Assembly: GCA_903847605.1 (NCBI GenBank)
Contig: CAINED010000048.1
Location: 1 to 64,000 of the forward strand
Origin: an uncultured Hyphomicrobiales bacterium
GTDB taxonomy: Bacteria > Pseudomonadota > Alphaproteobacteria > Rhizobiales > Beijerinckiaceae
Length of the DNA: 64,000 nucleotides
Direction of reading: 5' to 3'
This document shows positions 25,905 through 34,121 of this stretch, one piece after another. Position 1 is the stretch's first letter; each line of letters opens with the position of its first letter. The notes beneath the pieces were generated by a model. That model did not search any database and was not told the DNA's origin. It saw only the letters and a program-made list of their open reading frames with translations. The translations under genes were made by a program, and so were the position numbers.

Positions 25905-26135
25905 TCACTGGCCGAGGCGTTTGAGTTCGGCTGCAAGAAACTCTGCAGTCCAGTTTTTCCCTTGCGGCGCTGGCACGCCATAATCGACGAGGCCCTTCAC
26001 GATGCCATCGAGGTCGTGAATGCCCGCAGCGAAGGAACGTTCGAGCGCATCGCCTAGGACGTTTTCGTAGTCGGAAGGTTCATGATCGCGATGCTGATGC
26101 GGATTGAGCGATTGCCCTTTTGGATGAAACTGCAT
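25905..26135 (-). CDS. small helical protein next to a Rieske oxygenase (76 residues)
   Basis: The start at 26135 has AGGAAGAGG upstream; the in-frame start at 26156 is less likely. The sequence begins MQFHPKGQSLNPHQHRDHEP and continues with ALERSFAAGIHDLDGIVKGL, GVPAPQGKNWTAEFLAAELK and RLG. The second half looks like a small helix-turn-helix-like fold. I recall similar small proteins beside Rieske oxygenases, sometimes labelled recombinase-like helix domain, but the function is unknown. It ends 17 bases before the Rieske start and is probably co-translated with it. It has no Cys, so it is not a ferredoxin. Confidence 0.75.
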   Translation of the reverse strand: MQFHPKGQSLNPHQHRDHEPSDYENVLGDALERSFAAGIHDLDGIVKGLVDYGVPAPQGKNWTAEFLAAELKRLGQ

Positions 26136-26191
26136 GACTGCCTCTTCCTCTCGCAATGAACACTGAACAGCGGTTCGATTGTATCGGCGGA

Positions 26192-26548
26192 TTATTTCCC
26201 GCCCTGCCGCACGCGCTCGCGAATGCGTTCGCGCACCGGAACGAAATCATAGGCGGGATAGCATTCTGTCCTGAACACGCCCCACGCCGAGCGTTCGAGT
26301 TCCACATTCACTTCCGCGAGTTTCGCGGGCGGCACCCTTAATGTCACGATCTGCCCAAAACCCATCGCAACATACCAGGAGACGACCTCGACGCCCTCGG
26401 GCGGAAAGCGCTCCCACCAGTCCGCATCTTTCAGCTTCGTCTGCACGGCGTCGAGGTTGTTCGACTGATCGTGCCGAAGAAACACTGTCAGAAGGATCGA
26501 ATCCCCGGCATCCGCCACGACGACACTCCACCGCCTCAAGCTTCGCAT
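26192..26548 (-). CDS. small conserved-looking protein, possible ferredoxin-like alpha+beta barrel (118 residues)
   Basis: First gene of the minus-strand wing, right next to the divergent operator. The sequence SILLTVFLRHDQSNNLDAVQ, then EVVSWYVAMGFGQIVTLRVP and a C-terminal YPAYDFVPVRER, suggests a small dimeric alpha/beta barrel such as muconolactone-isomerase-like or monooxygenase-like folds; this is pattern-based only. The ATG at 26548 has no clear ribosome site, so the start is uncertain. It has no Cys pair for an iron-sulfur cluster. Its place before a Rieske oxygenase suggests an accessory or catabolic role. Confidence 0.65.
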   Translation of the reverse strand: MRSLRRWSVVVADAGDSILLTVFLRHDQSNNLDAVQTKLKDADWWERFPPEGVEVVSWYVAMGFGQIVTLRVPPAKLAEVNVELERSAWGVFRTECYPAYDFVPVRERIRERVRQGGK

Positions 26549-26552
26549 ATCG

Positions 26553-26579
26553 ACGTTATATACGTTTCATATGTGAAAC
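26553..26579. promoter_or_regulatory. divergent operator candidate with two adjacent palindromes
   Basis: ACGT-TATAT-ACGT (26553-26565) runs into GTTTCA-TATG-TGAAAC (26564-26579). They lie in the 151-base space between the two wings of the catabolic locus, 5-31 bases before the 118-residue gene and about 120 bases before the cupin gene. The second palindrome has the size and TTTCA/TGAAA arms seen in several IclR-family operators, and an IclR gene ends this wing. A weak plus-strand promoter (TTGCAA 26592, 17-base spacer, TAAGGT 26615) lies just beyond it. Binding is inferred. Confidence 0.55.
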
Positions 26580-26699
26580 TATATTTCGTATTTGCAACAT
26601 GCTATCGTTACGTGTAAGGTTTGTAAAGTCCAAAAAGGCCAAGGCCGACAGCGACGGCGTTTCTGGCGGGTCCGGCGAATACGTTTGAAGGAGGCAGCG

Positions 26700-27248
26700 A
26701 TGACGGGTTTCTACAAGGAAGAGGTTTTTCCGAAGGACGTGAAGATCCCCGCAGGCAAGACGCTTGCGCAGTGGATTGAATCCCGCGTGGCCCGTTTCGA
26801 AACCCGTTCGCTCGATTGGAACGCGCTCAAGTTTCAGGCCGACTACGATCCGAAATACAAGCGCGCCCAGATGCGTTACATGGGCACCGGCGCGACAGGC
26901 GTTGCGGCCGACGACAACACCGTTCCCGCGGAAAATTTCACTTTCTCCACCATGGTGCTTCCCGCCGGTTGCGAAGGCCCGCTGCATCTCCACACCGATG
27001 CGGAGGAAATCTTCTTCATCATGCGCGGCGAACGCATCCGCCTGATGATCGAGCATAACGGCGAACTCATCGAAACCATTCTCGGCAATCGCGATCTCAT
27101 CTCGGTGCCGCCGGGCGTCTATCGCGGCCTCGTCAACGAGGGACGCGAGGAAGCGCTGATGTGCGTGATGATAGGCTCGACCAAGCCGGAGACGCCGACC
27201 TATCCGGAAAATCACCCGCTCTCCAAGGTCAAGCGCCAAAAGCTCTGA
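26700..27248 (+). CDS. cupin-domain protein
   Basis: A 182-residue single-cupin protein with an ideal ribosome site (GAAGGAGG). Motif 1 is GPLHLHTDAEEIFFIMRG, with His96, His98 and an acidic residue at 102-103. Motif 2 is VPPGVYRGLVN, where Arg142 occupies the position of the usual metal-binding His. The site may therefore be non-catalytic or use a changed metal set. It opens the plus-strand wing, 22 bases before an SDR. Cupins here could be dioxygenases, isomerases or small-molecule sensors; the sequence does not decide. Confidence 0.85.
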   Translation: MTGFYKEEVFPKDVKIPAGKTLAQWIESRVARFETRSLDWNALKFQADYDPKYKRAQMRYMGTGATGVAADDNTVPAENFTFSTMVLPAGCEGPLHLHTDAEEIFFIMRGERIRLMIEHNGELIETILGNRDLISVPPGVYRGLVNEGREEALMCVMIGSTKPETPTYPENHPLSKVKRQKL

Positions 27249-27270
27249 TCGCGGCACGGGGAGACAAGAC

Positions 27271-28059
27271 ATGGATCTCGGCCTTCGCGATCGCACCGCC
27301 GTCATCACAGGCGGAACGTCCGGCATTGGCCTTGCGAGCGCGCGCACGTTCCTGCGCGAAGGCGCTTATGTCGCGATATGCGGACGCAATGCCGAACGCC
27401 TCGACGCTGCCGTGAAATCTCTGTCAACCGAAGGCGAAGTTCGCATTCTTGCAAAGTCGTGCGACGTCACGAAGGCCGACGACGTCAAGGCTTTTGCCGC
27501 GGCGGTCGAGGCCTGGCGCGGCAAGGCCGATATCCTCGTCAACAATGCCGGCCAAGGCCGCATGACGACCTTCGCCACGACGACAGACGAGATGTGGCGC
27601 GAAGAACTCGATCTGAAATTCTTCAGTCAGATTCATCCCGTGCGCGCCTTCCTGCCGCTACTCGAAAAAAGCGATGCAGCAGCGATACTCACCGTGAACT
27701 CGCTGCTTGCATTGCAGCCCGAGCCCTACATGGTCTGCACGTCCGCCGCGCGCGCGGGTGTGCAAAGCCTCGTCAAGTCTCTCGCGACGGAGTTTGCGCC
27801 GCGTATTCGTGTCAACTCGGTCGTGCTGGGCCTTATCGACTCCGGCCAATGGGAACGCCGGTTTCAGGCGCGGGAAGACAAATCGCAATCGCGAAAGGAC
27901 TGGATCGAGAAGCTCGCCGCATCCAAGCACATTCCGTTCCGCCGCCTCGGCGAACCGGACGAAGTCGCGCGCTCCATCGTTTACCTGTCGTCGCCCGCCG
28001 CCGGCTACGTGACCGGCGCATCGCTCGAAATTTCCGGCGGCGTTTCACGCTTCATTTGA
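27271..28059 (+). CDS. SDR-family protein with a non-canonical active site
   Basis: A 262-residue SDR fold with ITGGTSGIGLAS (residues 12-23), VNNAGQGRM and the catalytic-position Ser144. The YxxxK segment reads PYMVCTSAARAGVQSL: Tyr153 is present but Thr157 replaces the Lys that normally lowers the Tyr pKa. I recall a subgroup of SDRs with a similar TSAARAG pattern, so this is probably a family trait and not a mutation. The C-terminus (TGASLEISGGVS) is intact. It lies between the cupin and ThDP genes with a good SD (GGGGAGAC). Whether it is a working oxidoreductase is open. Confidence 0.85.
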   Translation: MDLGLRDRTAVITGGTSGIGLASARTFLREGAYVAICGRNAERLDAAVKSLSTEGEVRILAKSCDVTKADDVKAFAAAVEAWRGKADILVNNAGQGRMTTFATTTDEMWREELDLKFFSQIHPVRAFLPLLEKSDAAAILTVNSLLALQPEPYMVCTSAARAGVQSLVKSLATEFAPRIRVNSVVLGLIDSGQWERRFQAREDKSQSRKDWIEKLAASKHIPFRRLGEPDEVARSIVYLSSPAAGYVTGASLEISGGVSRFI

Positions 28060-28083
28060 ATTCATGAACTCGAGGGTTTGCGC

Positions 28084-29775
28084 ATGAATGCGATCGATCC
28101 ATCTCTGACCGCAAAGGCCGGACAGGAAGAACCAGTCGGCGATCTCATCGCACGCGCGCTCGCGGAAGCGGGCGTCACGCATGCCTTCGGCGTCATCTCC
28201 ATCCACAACATGCCGATTCTCGATGCGATCCTGCGCCAGAACCGGATCAAGTTTGTGCCCGCGCGCGGCGAGGCCGGCGCGATGAATATGGCCGACGCTT
28301 TCGCACGCGTCTCGAAATCGCTCGGCGTATGCATCACATCGACGGGCACGGCCGCCGGCAATGCGGCGGGTTCGCAGGTGGAAGCTCTCACGGCGGGCTC
28401 GCCCGTGCTGCACATCACCACGCAAATCGATACGCCCTGGATGGATCGCGACCGCGCCGCCATTCATGATGTGCCGCGACAGCCAGACATGCTGAAAGCC
28501 GTGTCGAAAGCCTATTATCGCATCTGGGACGCCAACGGCTGCATCCCCGTGATGCAGGCCGCGATGTCCGCTGCGCTTTCCGCGCCGGCCGGTCCCGTCA
28601 GTCTCGAAATTCCCGTCGATGTGCAGCGTATGCCCGCACGCATTCCGGCGCGGATCGGTAAGCCCCTCCTCAATCGCATCATCCCTGATGCGACACAGCT
28701 CGATCTCCTCGCGGACATGATTCGCAAGGCAAGGCGTCCGATGCTCTGGCTCGGCGGCGGCGCCAAGGATGCAGGCGAAGCGGCAAGTGCCCTTGTCGCG
28801 CGCGGCGTCTGCACGGTGTCGAGCACCAACGGGCGCGCCGTCGTAAGCGAGGACCATCCGCATAACCTCGGCGCCTTCAACATGACGCCGGAAGCGCAGG
28901 CCATATATGATGCTTGCGATCTGATGATCGTCGCCGGTTCACGCCTGCGCGGCAACGAGACCCGCAACAATGCGATGCGCCTTGGTAAGCCGCTGGTGCA
29001 AATCGACGCCGACGCCTCGCAAGGCGGGCGCAATTACCCGACGGATCTCTTCGTTCACGGCGACGCGCGCCTCGCGCTCGAAGGCCTTCTCGCGCGCCTG
29101 ACTGCGAAACTCGACACCGATGCTCGCTTCGCCGATAGCGTCGCGGCTGCGCGCAAAAAGGGCGAGGAGCGTCTGCGCGCCGGACTCAAGCCTTACGAAC
29201 CCATCGTCGATGTTCTCCGCGATCGTGTGATGAAGAAGGCGTTGCCGTGGGTGCGCGACGTCACGATCTCCAATTCGACCTTCGGCAATCGTTATGTTTG
29301 CTTTGCGCAACCCCATCTCGGTGTCCACGCGCTCGGCGGCGGCATCGGCATGGGCACGGCCATGGGCATCGGCGCATCCTTCGCCGCGCCGGATCGCAAG
29401 ACGATCACGCTCCTCGGCGACGGCGGAACGCAGGTCAACCTCGGCGAATTTGCAACTGCTGTCGAAAATCAAAGCGAAATCATCTTCGTGCTGATGAACG
29501 ATCAGGCCTATGGCGTCATCGCCAATATACAGGACGCGCAATATGCCAATCGGCAGGCCTATTGCCGTCTGCTGACGCCCGATTTCGAACTTTATGCGGA
29601 ATCCCTCGGCCTCCAACATGTGCGCATCAACGACGCCGCAGCGTTCGAGACCGAATTCGACGCGGCTCTCACACGTCCCGGTCCGACGCTCATCGAAGTC
29701 GACATGATCGCCATCGGTCCCTTTGCAGAACGCTTCGGCGGGCCGCCGGCGGGCGCTGCCGGAGGCTCAAAATAA
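28084..29775 (+). CDS. thiamine-diphosphate-dependent enzyme, acetolactate-synthase/decarboxylase superfamily
   Basis: A 563-residue ThDP enzyme from ATG 28084 (GAGGG upstream; a TTG two codons earlier is possible). The cofactor-activating Glu63 is in PARGEAGAMNMADA, and the ThDP-Mg motif is LLGDGGTQVNLGEFAT, ending near VLMNDQAYGV. PYR, central and PP domains are present in the order of benzoylformate decarboxylase and acetolactate synthase. It presumably decarboxylates or joins a 2-oxo acid. Its stop overlaps the next start (TAATG), coupling it to the NadX-like dehydrogenase. The substrate cannot be read from these motifs. Confidence 0.9.
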   Translation: MNAIDPSLTAKAGQEEPVGDLIARALAEAGVTHAFGVISIHNMPILDAILRQNRIKFVPARGEAGAMNMADAFARVSKSLGVCITSTGTAAGNAAGSQVEALTAGSPVLHITTQIDTPWMDRDRAAIHDVPRQPDMLKAVSKAYYRIWDANGCIPVMQAAMSAALSAPAGPVSLEIPVDVQRMPARIPARIGKPLLNRIIPDATQLDLLADMIRKARRPMLWLGGGAKDAGEAASALVARGVCTVSSTNGRAVVSEDHPHNLGAFNMTPEAQAIYDACDLMIVAGSRLRGNETRNNAMRLGKPLVQIDADASQGGRNYPTDLFVHGDARLALEGLLARLTAKLDTDARFADSVAAARKKGEERLRAGLKPYEPIVDVLRDRVMKKALPWVRDVTISNSTFGNRYVCFAQPHLGVHALGGGIGMGTAMGIGASFAAPDRKTITLLGDGGTQVNLGEFATAVENQSEIIFVLMNDQAYGVIANIQDAQYANRQAYCRLLTPDFELYAESLGLQHVRINDAAAFETEFDAALTRPGPTLIEVDMIAIGPFAERFGGPPAGAAGGSK

Positions 29776-30599
29776 TGTCCGGCGGGCGGTTGCTCGCCAT
29801 CGGCTACGGCGCGATCGTCAAACAGACATTCGCGACACTCGCAGACAACATCGCCGCGCCTCTGGAACTGCTCATCCTTTATTGCAAGCCCGGCGCGGAG
29901 GCGCGCGCACGTGAAATCGTGGCCGAACGCCCCTCGCTTGCGCGTGAACTTCTGATCACATCGGATATCGTGCAGGCGATTGCCGGAAAGCCCGCATTCG
30001 CCTTCGAGGCCGCCGGACACGATGCGCTTCGCACCGCAGGGCCGAAACTGCTGGAAAATGGAATCGATCTTCTGGTGTCGTCAGTCGGGGCGCTGGCGCA
30101 TGAAATGCTGCGCAAACAGCTTGACGAAGCCGCGGCGCGCGGTGGTTCGTGCTGCGATTTCATACCCGGCGCAATCGGCGGGCTCGATATTCTCGCAGCG
30201 GCCAAACTTGCGGGCATCGAAAGCGTGACTTACACCGGCCGCAAACCGCCGAAAGCCTGGAAAGGCACACGCGCCGAAACGCTTGTCGATCTGGCCACGA
30301 TATCGTCGGAATACATATTCTTCGACGGCGATGCGGGCACGGCCGCGCGCGATTATCCGCAGAACGCCAATGTCGCGGCGACACTGGCACTCGCAGGCGT
30401 CGGCTTCGACAGAACACAAGTACGCCTCATCGCCGATCCTGCCGCCTCCCGCAATGTGCACGAAATTTCAGTGCGTTCGGCCTGCGCGGATTTCACGATG
30501 AAAATCGAGGGGCGGGTCTCGCCCGATAACCCCAAGACATCGCTGACAGTCGCCTATTCTATGGTCTCTGCAATTCTGCGCCGTCTGAGCGCTCCGTAA
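29775..30599 (+). CDS. NadX/DUF108-like L-aspartate dehydrogenase family protein
   Basis: A 274-residue protein overlapping the ThDP gene by one base. The N-terminal Rossmann motif is LAIGYGAIVKQTFATLA. The family signatures are SCCDFIPGAIGGLDILAAAK, NANVAATLALAGVGFD and IADPAASRNVHEISV, the last with the conserved His. Characterised members convert aspartate to iminoaspartate or oxaloacetate with NAD(P). No nadA or nadC lies nearby, so NAD synthesis is unlikely to be its role here. Tight coupling to a ThDP enzyme suggests an amino- or imino-acid step in a catabolic route, which is inference. Confidence 0.85.
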   Translation: MSGGRLLAIGYGAIVKQTFATLADNIAAPLELLILYCKPGAEARAREIVAERPSLARELLITSDIVQAIAGKPAFAFEAAGHDALRTAGPKLLENGIDLLVSSVGALAHEMLRKQLDEAAARGGSCCDFIPGAIGGLDILAAAKLAGIESVTYTGRKPPKAWKGTRAETLVDLATISSEYIFFDGDAGTAARDYPQNANVAATLALAGVGFDRTQVRLIADPAASRNVHEISVRSACADFTMKIEGRVSPDNPKTSLTVAYSMVSAILRRLSAP

Positions 30600-30674
30600 T
30601 ATAACGGATGTCAGGAGGGCTTTTGCTCTCGCCGGACTCGTGTTTGAATAAGAAAACGAGAAGGGACTTCAAAC

Positions 30675-31697
30675 ATGTCGAACAGAGGCACTGGGTTTTC
30701 GCGCCGCGACGCGATAATGATGGCCGCCAGCGCATCCGCTGGCCTGCTTGTGCCGATCCAGGCGCGCGCGGCAACGGCGATGCGCTACGTGACGCCGTTC
30801 AATTTCTCGCTTTCCTTTTCGCCTGTGCTTTATGCGGTAGCATCGGGCCTGTTCGCGAAGGAAGGTCTCGATGTCGAGGTCGTCAATGGCAAGGGCGCAT
30901 CGGTCGCTCTTCAACTCGTCATTGCGGGGCAGGCGCAGGTGTCACGCTCGGGCGGCGCCAACTACATGGTGGCGCGCGTCAACTCCGGCGCGCCGCTCGT
31001 TGCTATCGGCACGATTGCCCAGGTGTCGCCCTTCTTCATCGTGTCGTCGCCCAAGGCGAAGATCAATTCGCCCGGCGACATGAAAGGCAAGACCATCGGC
31101 GTCGCCTCGCTCGGCGGGTCCATGGAAGACACGCTCCGTCTCATGCTGTCGAACGCTTCGGTCGATGCATCGACTGTCGAGCGCGTGAAAGTCGCCGATG
31201 TGCCCGCGAGCTATGGACTTATAGAGGCCGGACGCATCTACGGCTTCATGGCGAGCATCAGTTCGGTCATCAAGATTCTCGCCGCCGTTCCTTCGGCCTT
31301 TGCCATTCCTATCGACGATGGCGTACCCGGCCAGATTTATGTCGCCACGCCGAAGTCGCTCGCGGCGAATGGCGATCACTACGTCAAATTCCTGCGCGCG
31401 GTGCATGCATCGGTGAATGCTATTCTCGACGCGAAGGATAAGAAGGTCATTCTCGACGCCATCGGCGCCAAATTCGAAATACCGGGCATCAAGGATACAC
31501 CGACCGCCATTGAGGATATCACGCGCAATTCGCAGACATGGGCAGCCAAAGGCCGCGAAAACCTGTTGCGCAACATCCCGGATCACTGGGCTGCCGCTGT
31601 CGATACGCTTTCAGCTGGCGGCATTCTCAAACAAAAGCCCGACCCCAGAACGCTTTACGACAATTCCTTTCTCGACAGGGCGCTCGGCAAGTCGTGA
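30675..31697 (+). CDS. NMT1/SsuA-type ABC transporter substrate-binding protein, Tat-type signal
   Basis: A 340-residue periplasmic receptor. The N-terminus has a twin-arginine motif (FSRRDAIMMAASASAGLL) before a hydrophobic stretch, so export is probably through Tat. The mature part shows YAVASGLFAKEGLDVEVVNG, GQAQVSRSGGANYMVARVNS and MKGKTIGVASLGGSMEDTLR, typical of NMT1 proteins. Its stop overlaps the GTG start of the ATPase gene. With the next two genes it forms the second importer of this locus, in the order receptor, ATPase, permease. Confidence 0.92.
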   Translation: MSNRGTGFSRRDAIMMAASASAGLLVPIQARAATAMRYVTPFNFSLSFSPVLYAVASGLFAKEGLDVEVVNGKGASVALQLVIAGQAQVSRSGGANYMVARVNSGAPLVAIGTIAQVSPFFIVSSPKAKINSPGDMKGKTIGVASLGGSMEDTLRLMLSNASVDASTVERVKVADVPASYGLIEAGRIYGFMASISSVIKILAAVPSAFAIPIDDGVPGQIYVATPKSLAANGDHYVKFLRAVHASVNAILDAKDKKVILDAIGAKFEIPGIKDTPTAIEDITRNSQTWAAKGRENLLRNIPDHWAAAVDTLSAGGILKQKPDPRTLYDNSFLDRALGKS

Positions 31698-32482
31698 GTT
31701 CGGCCGCGCTGCAAATCGAAGGTGTTGGCAAGACGTTTGCGACGGCGGGCGGCGCTGTCGAAGCCGTGCGCGGAATCGAGATCGAAGTCGCGCAAGGCGA
31801 GTTTATCGCCATTCTCGGTCCCTCCGGCTGCGGCAAGACAACTTTGCTGCGCATGATCGGTGGGCTGATCGCGCCATCGCAAGGCGATGTGCGCATGAGC
31901 GGCCAGTCGATCCTGAGCGGCGGCAATGCTGCGGAGGCGCGGCTTGGCGAACTCGCTTTCGCCTTTCAGGAATCGCGGCTGTTCCCGTGGTTCACCATCG
32001 AGGAAAATATCGCGCTGCCTCTGCGGCTGCGCGGCGTTTCCGCATCGGAGAGAATCAAACGCTCGCGCGATCTGTGTCAGCTCGTCGGATTGAAAGGGTT
32101 TGAAACGGCGCGGCCCAGCCAGCTTTCGGGCGGGATGCGCCAGCGCGCCTCGCTCGCGCGCGCCTTGTCGGTTTCGCCGAAACTCCTGTTGCTCGACGAA
32201 CCCTTCGGCGCTCTGGATGCGATGACCCGCGACCAGATGAACATCGAGTTGCAGCGCATCTGCGCGACGACGAATGCAACCGTCGTGCTCATCACCCATT
32301 CCATCGCTGAGGCCGTCTTTCTCGCCGACCGTGTCGTGGTGCTGACGCCGCGGCCGGGCCGCATCCACGCCATACACAAGATCGAACTGCCGCGGCCGCG
32401 CACCATCGACATGCAGGAAACGCCAGAGTTTCAAAATCACGTGCGCGCCATCCGCACGGATATCGCGGGCTACCCATCATGA
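31694..32482 (+). CDS. ABC transporter ATP-binding protein
   Basis: A 262-residue nucleotide-binding subunit starting at GTG 31694, overlapping the receptor stop by four bases. Walker A GPSGCGKTT, Q-loop in AFAFQESRLFPWFT, signature LSGGMRQRASLARAL, Walker B LLLLDEPFGALDA and the switch His in LITHSIAEA are all intact. It overlaps the permease gene by four bases (ATGA), so the three importer genes are translated as a unit. Confidence 0.93.
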   Translation: MSSAALQIEGVGKTFATAGGAVEAVRGIEIEVAQGEFIAILGPSGCGKTTLLRMIGGLIAPSQGDVRMSGQSILSGGNAAEARLGELAFAFQESRLFPWFTIEENIALPLRLRGVSASERIKRSRDLCQLVGLKGFETARPSQLSGGMRQRASLARALSVSPKLLLLDEPFGALDAMTRDQMNIELQRICATTNATVVLITHSIAEAVFLADRVVVLTPRPGRIHAIHKIELPRPRTIDMQETPEFQNHVRAIRTDIAGYPS

Positions 32483-33261
32483 AAAGCGCCAACGAAAACA
32501 TCCTGCGCATCGCGCTACCGACCCTTTGCCTCGCAGCGGTTTTCGGATTCTGGACGCTTTACGTTCGCAATGCGGAAATCTCGCCTTTCGTCTTGCCCCC
32601 GCCAGGCAAGATTGCGACAGCCTTCTATAATCTCGTCTTCGATCCGGCAGCGTGGCGGCATGCGCGCATCACGGTGACGGAAACGCTTGGCGGTTTTCTC
32701 TCGGCAACGGTGGTCGGCATTCTGGCGGGCACGGCGATGGCGAAATTTCCGCCGCTCGAATGGACATTCAAACCCTTCATCATCATTCTGCAACTCGTTC
32801 CGAAAATCGCTCTCGCGCCGCTCTTCGTGCTGTGGTTCGGCTTCGGTCTCGAATCCAAGATCGTGATTTCGGCAGTTCTTTCATTTTTCCCGATCTTCGC
32901 GAACACACTGCTCGCCATCAAATCCGTCGACGCCGGGGATCGTGAAGTCTTTGCGAGCCTGCGCGCCAGTCCCTTGCAAACATTTGTCATGCTGGAATGG
33001 CCCTCGGCCTTGCCCGTCATTCTCACGGGCATGGAAATCGCCATTGTGCTCGCAACCATCGGCGCCATCGTTGGCGAGTTCATCGGCGGCAATGCCGGCC
33101 TTGGCCATCTTGCCTTGGCCAAGCTGCAGGAGTTGCAGGTCGATGGCCTCTTCGCCGTGATTCTCATGCTGACGCTGATCGGCCTTGCCATGTATGGCGC
33201 GGTGACCTTGCTGCGACGCCTGCTGGTGCCCTGGCATCAGGCCAGCGGGAATGTGCTGTGA
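32479..33261 (+). CDS. ABC transporter permease (SsuC/TauC type)
   Basis: A 260-residue inner-membrane permease with about six hydrophobic segments. The EAA-like coupling loop is FASLRASPLQTFVMLEWPSA, followed by the conserved IGAIVGEFIGGNAGLGHL. It closes the plus-strand wing; a CCTCATGCTGAG repeat follows 39 bases after the stop. Confidence 0.92.
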   Translation: MKSANENILRIALPTLCLAAVFGFWTLYVRNAEISPFVLPPPGKIATAFYNLVFDPAAWRHARITVTETLGGFLSATVVGILAGTAMAKFPPLEWTFKPFIIILQLVPKIALAPLFVLWFGFGLESKIVISAVLSFFPIFANTLLAIKSVDAGDREVFASLRASPLQTFVMLEWPSALPVILTGMEIAIVLATIGAIVGEFIGGNAGLGHLALAKLQELQVDGLFAVILMLTLIGLAMYGAVTLLRRLLVPWHQASGNVL

Positions 33262-33300
33262 TGTCCGTGGATACGCGAGCTACTCAGGACGATGTAATGT

Positions 33301-33344
33301 CCTCATGCTGAGTAGTCGCCGCAGGCGACGTATCGAAGCACGGG
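33301..33344. repeat. CCTCATGCTGAG palindromic repeat, single copy
   Basis: CCTCATGCTGAGTAG, then an inner stem (TCGCCGCAGGCGA), then TATCGAAGCACGGGG. It fills most of the gap between the convergent permease genes ending at 33261 and 33357. Confidence 0.85.
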
Positions 33345-33356
33345 GCGATCATCTTC

Positions 33357-34121
33357 TTATCGCGACTCCCGCCAGCGCAGCATCCAGCTTTCGAACCAGC
33401 CGAGCAGCAATGCGCTGACAAGTCCCGTCACGCCAAGCAATATGACGCCTGCGAAGAGATCCGCAGAGCGGAAGGCGCGCGCGGCCAGCATGATGTGACT
33501 GCCGAGCCCTTCGCGGCTCGCGAGCATTTCACCAACGACTGCGAGGATGAGGGCCACAGTCAGACTGAGACGCATGCCTGCAAGAATATCGGGCATGGAA
33601 CTCGGTAGGGAGATCTTGAAGATGACCGCAGATCGCGAGAGGCCGAGCGCACGGCTGACTTCATAAAGTCGTGGCTCGACGGCGGAAAATCCATGCACGG
33701 TCGCAAGCAGCATCGGCCACAGCGCGCCGAAGGCAATGACGCCGAGCACCATGGATTCTGACAGGCCGAGCAGCGCGATGGCGAGCGGGACGACAGCCGA
33801 GGCCGGCAACGGTCGCATGAGCTCGAGCGATGGACCTATATAGGCGCGCGCCATTTCCGAGGAGCCAATCACGGCGCCCAAGAAAATTCCGGCGAGCGAA
33901 GCCAGCAGCCAGCCATAGATCATGCGCTCGATGGTCGCGATCCAGCGCAGGCCGAGATCGCCCGTCTGCAAACCGCGCATCATCGCATTCCAGGCGCGAT
34001 CCGGCCCCGGTAAAAAGACCGGCGACACCCAGCGATTGTCCGACACGAACTGCCAGAACCAGATCAGCGCCGCGAAGAACAGCAGGCTCGCACCCGTCCA
34101 GAGGAGGCGGTCGATCTTCAT
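33357..34121 (-). CDS. ABC transporter permease, second of a tandem pair
   Basis: A 254-residue permease from ATG 34121, overlapping the preceding permease gene by four bases (ATGA). Its hydrophobic segments include LLFFAALIWFWQFV near the start and LFAGVILLGVTGLVSALLLG near the end; the coupling loop reads YEVSRALGLSRSAVIFKISL. It is a distinct paralogue of the permease at 34118, so this importer probably has a heterodimeric channel, unlike the single-permease importers elsewhere in the window. Confidence 0.9.
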   Translation of the reverse strand: MKIDRLLWTGASLLFFAALIWFWQFVSDNRWVSPVFLPGPDRAWNAMMRGLQTGDLGLRWIATIERMIYGWLLASLAGIFLGAVIGSSEMARAYIGPSLELMRPLPASAVVPLAIALLGLSESMVLGVIAFGALWPMLLATVHGFSAVEPRLYEVSRALGLSRSAVIFKISLPSSMPDILAGMRLSLTVALILAVVGEMLASREGLGSHIMLAARAFRSADLFAGVILLGVTGLVSALLLGWFESWMLRWRESR

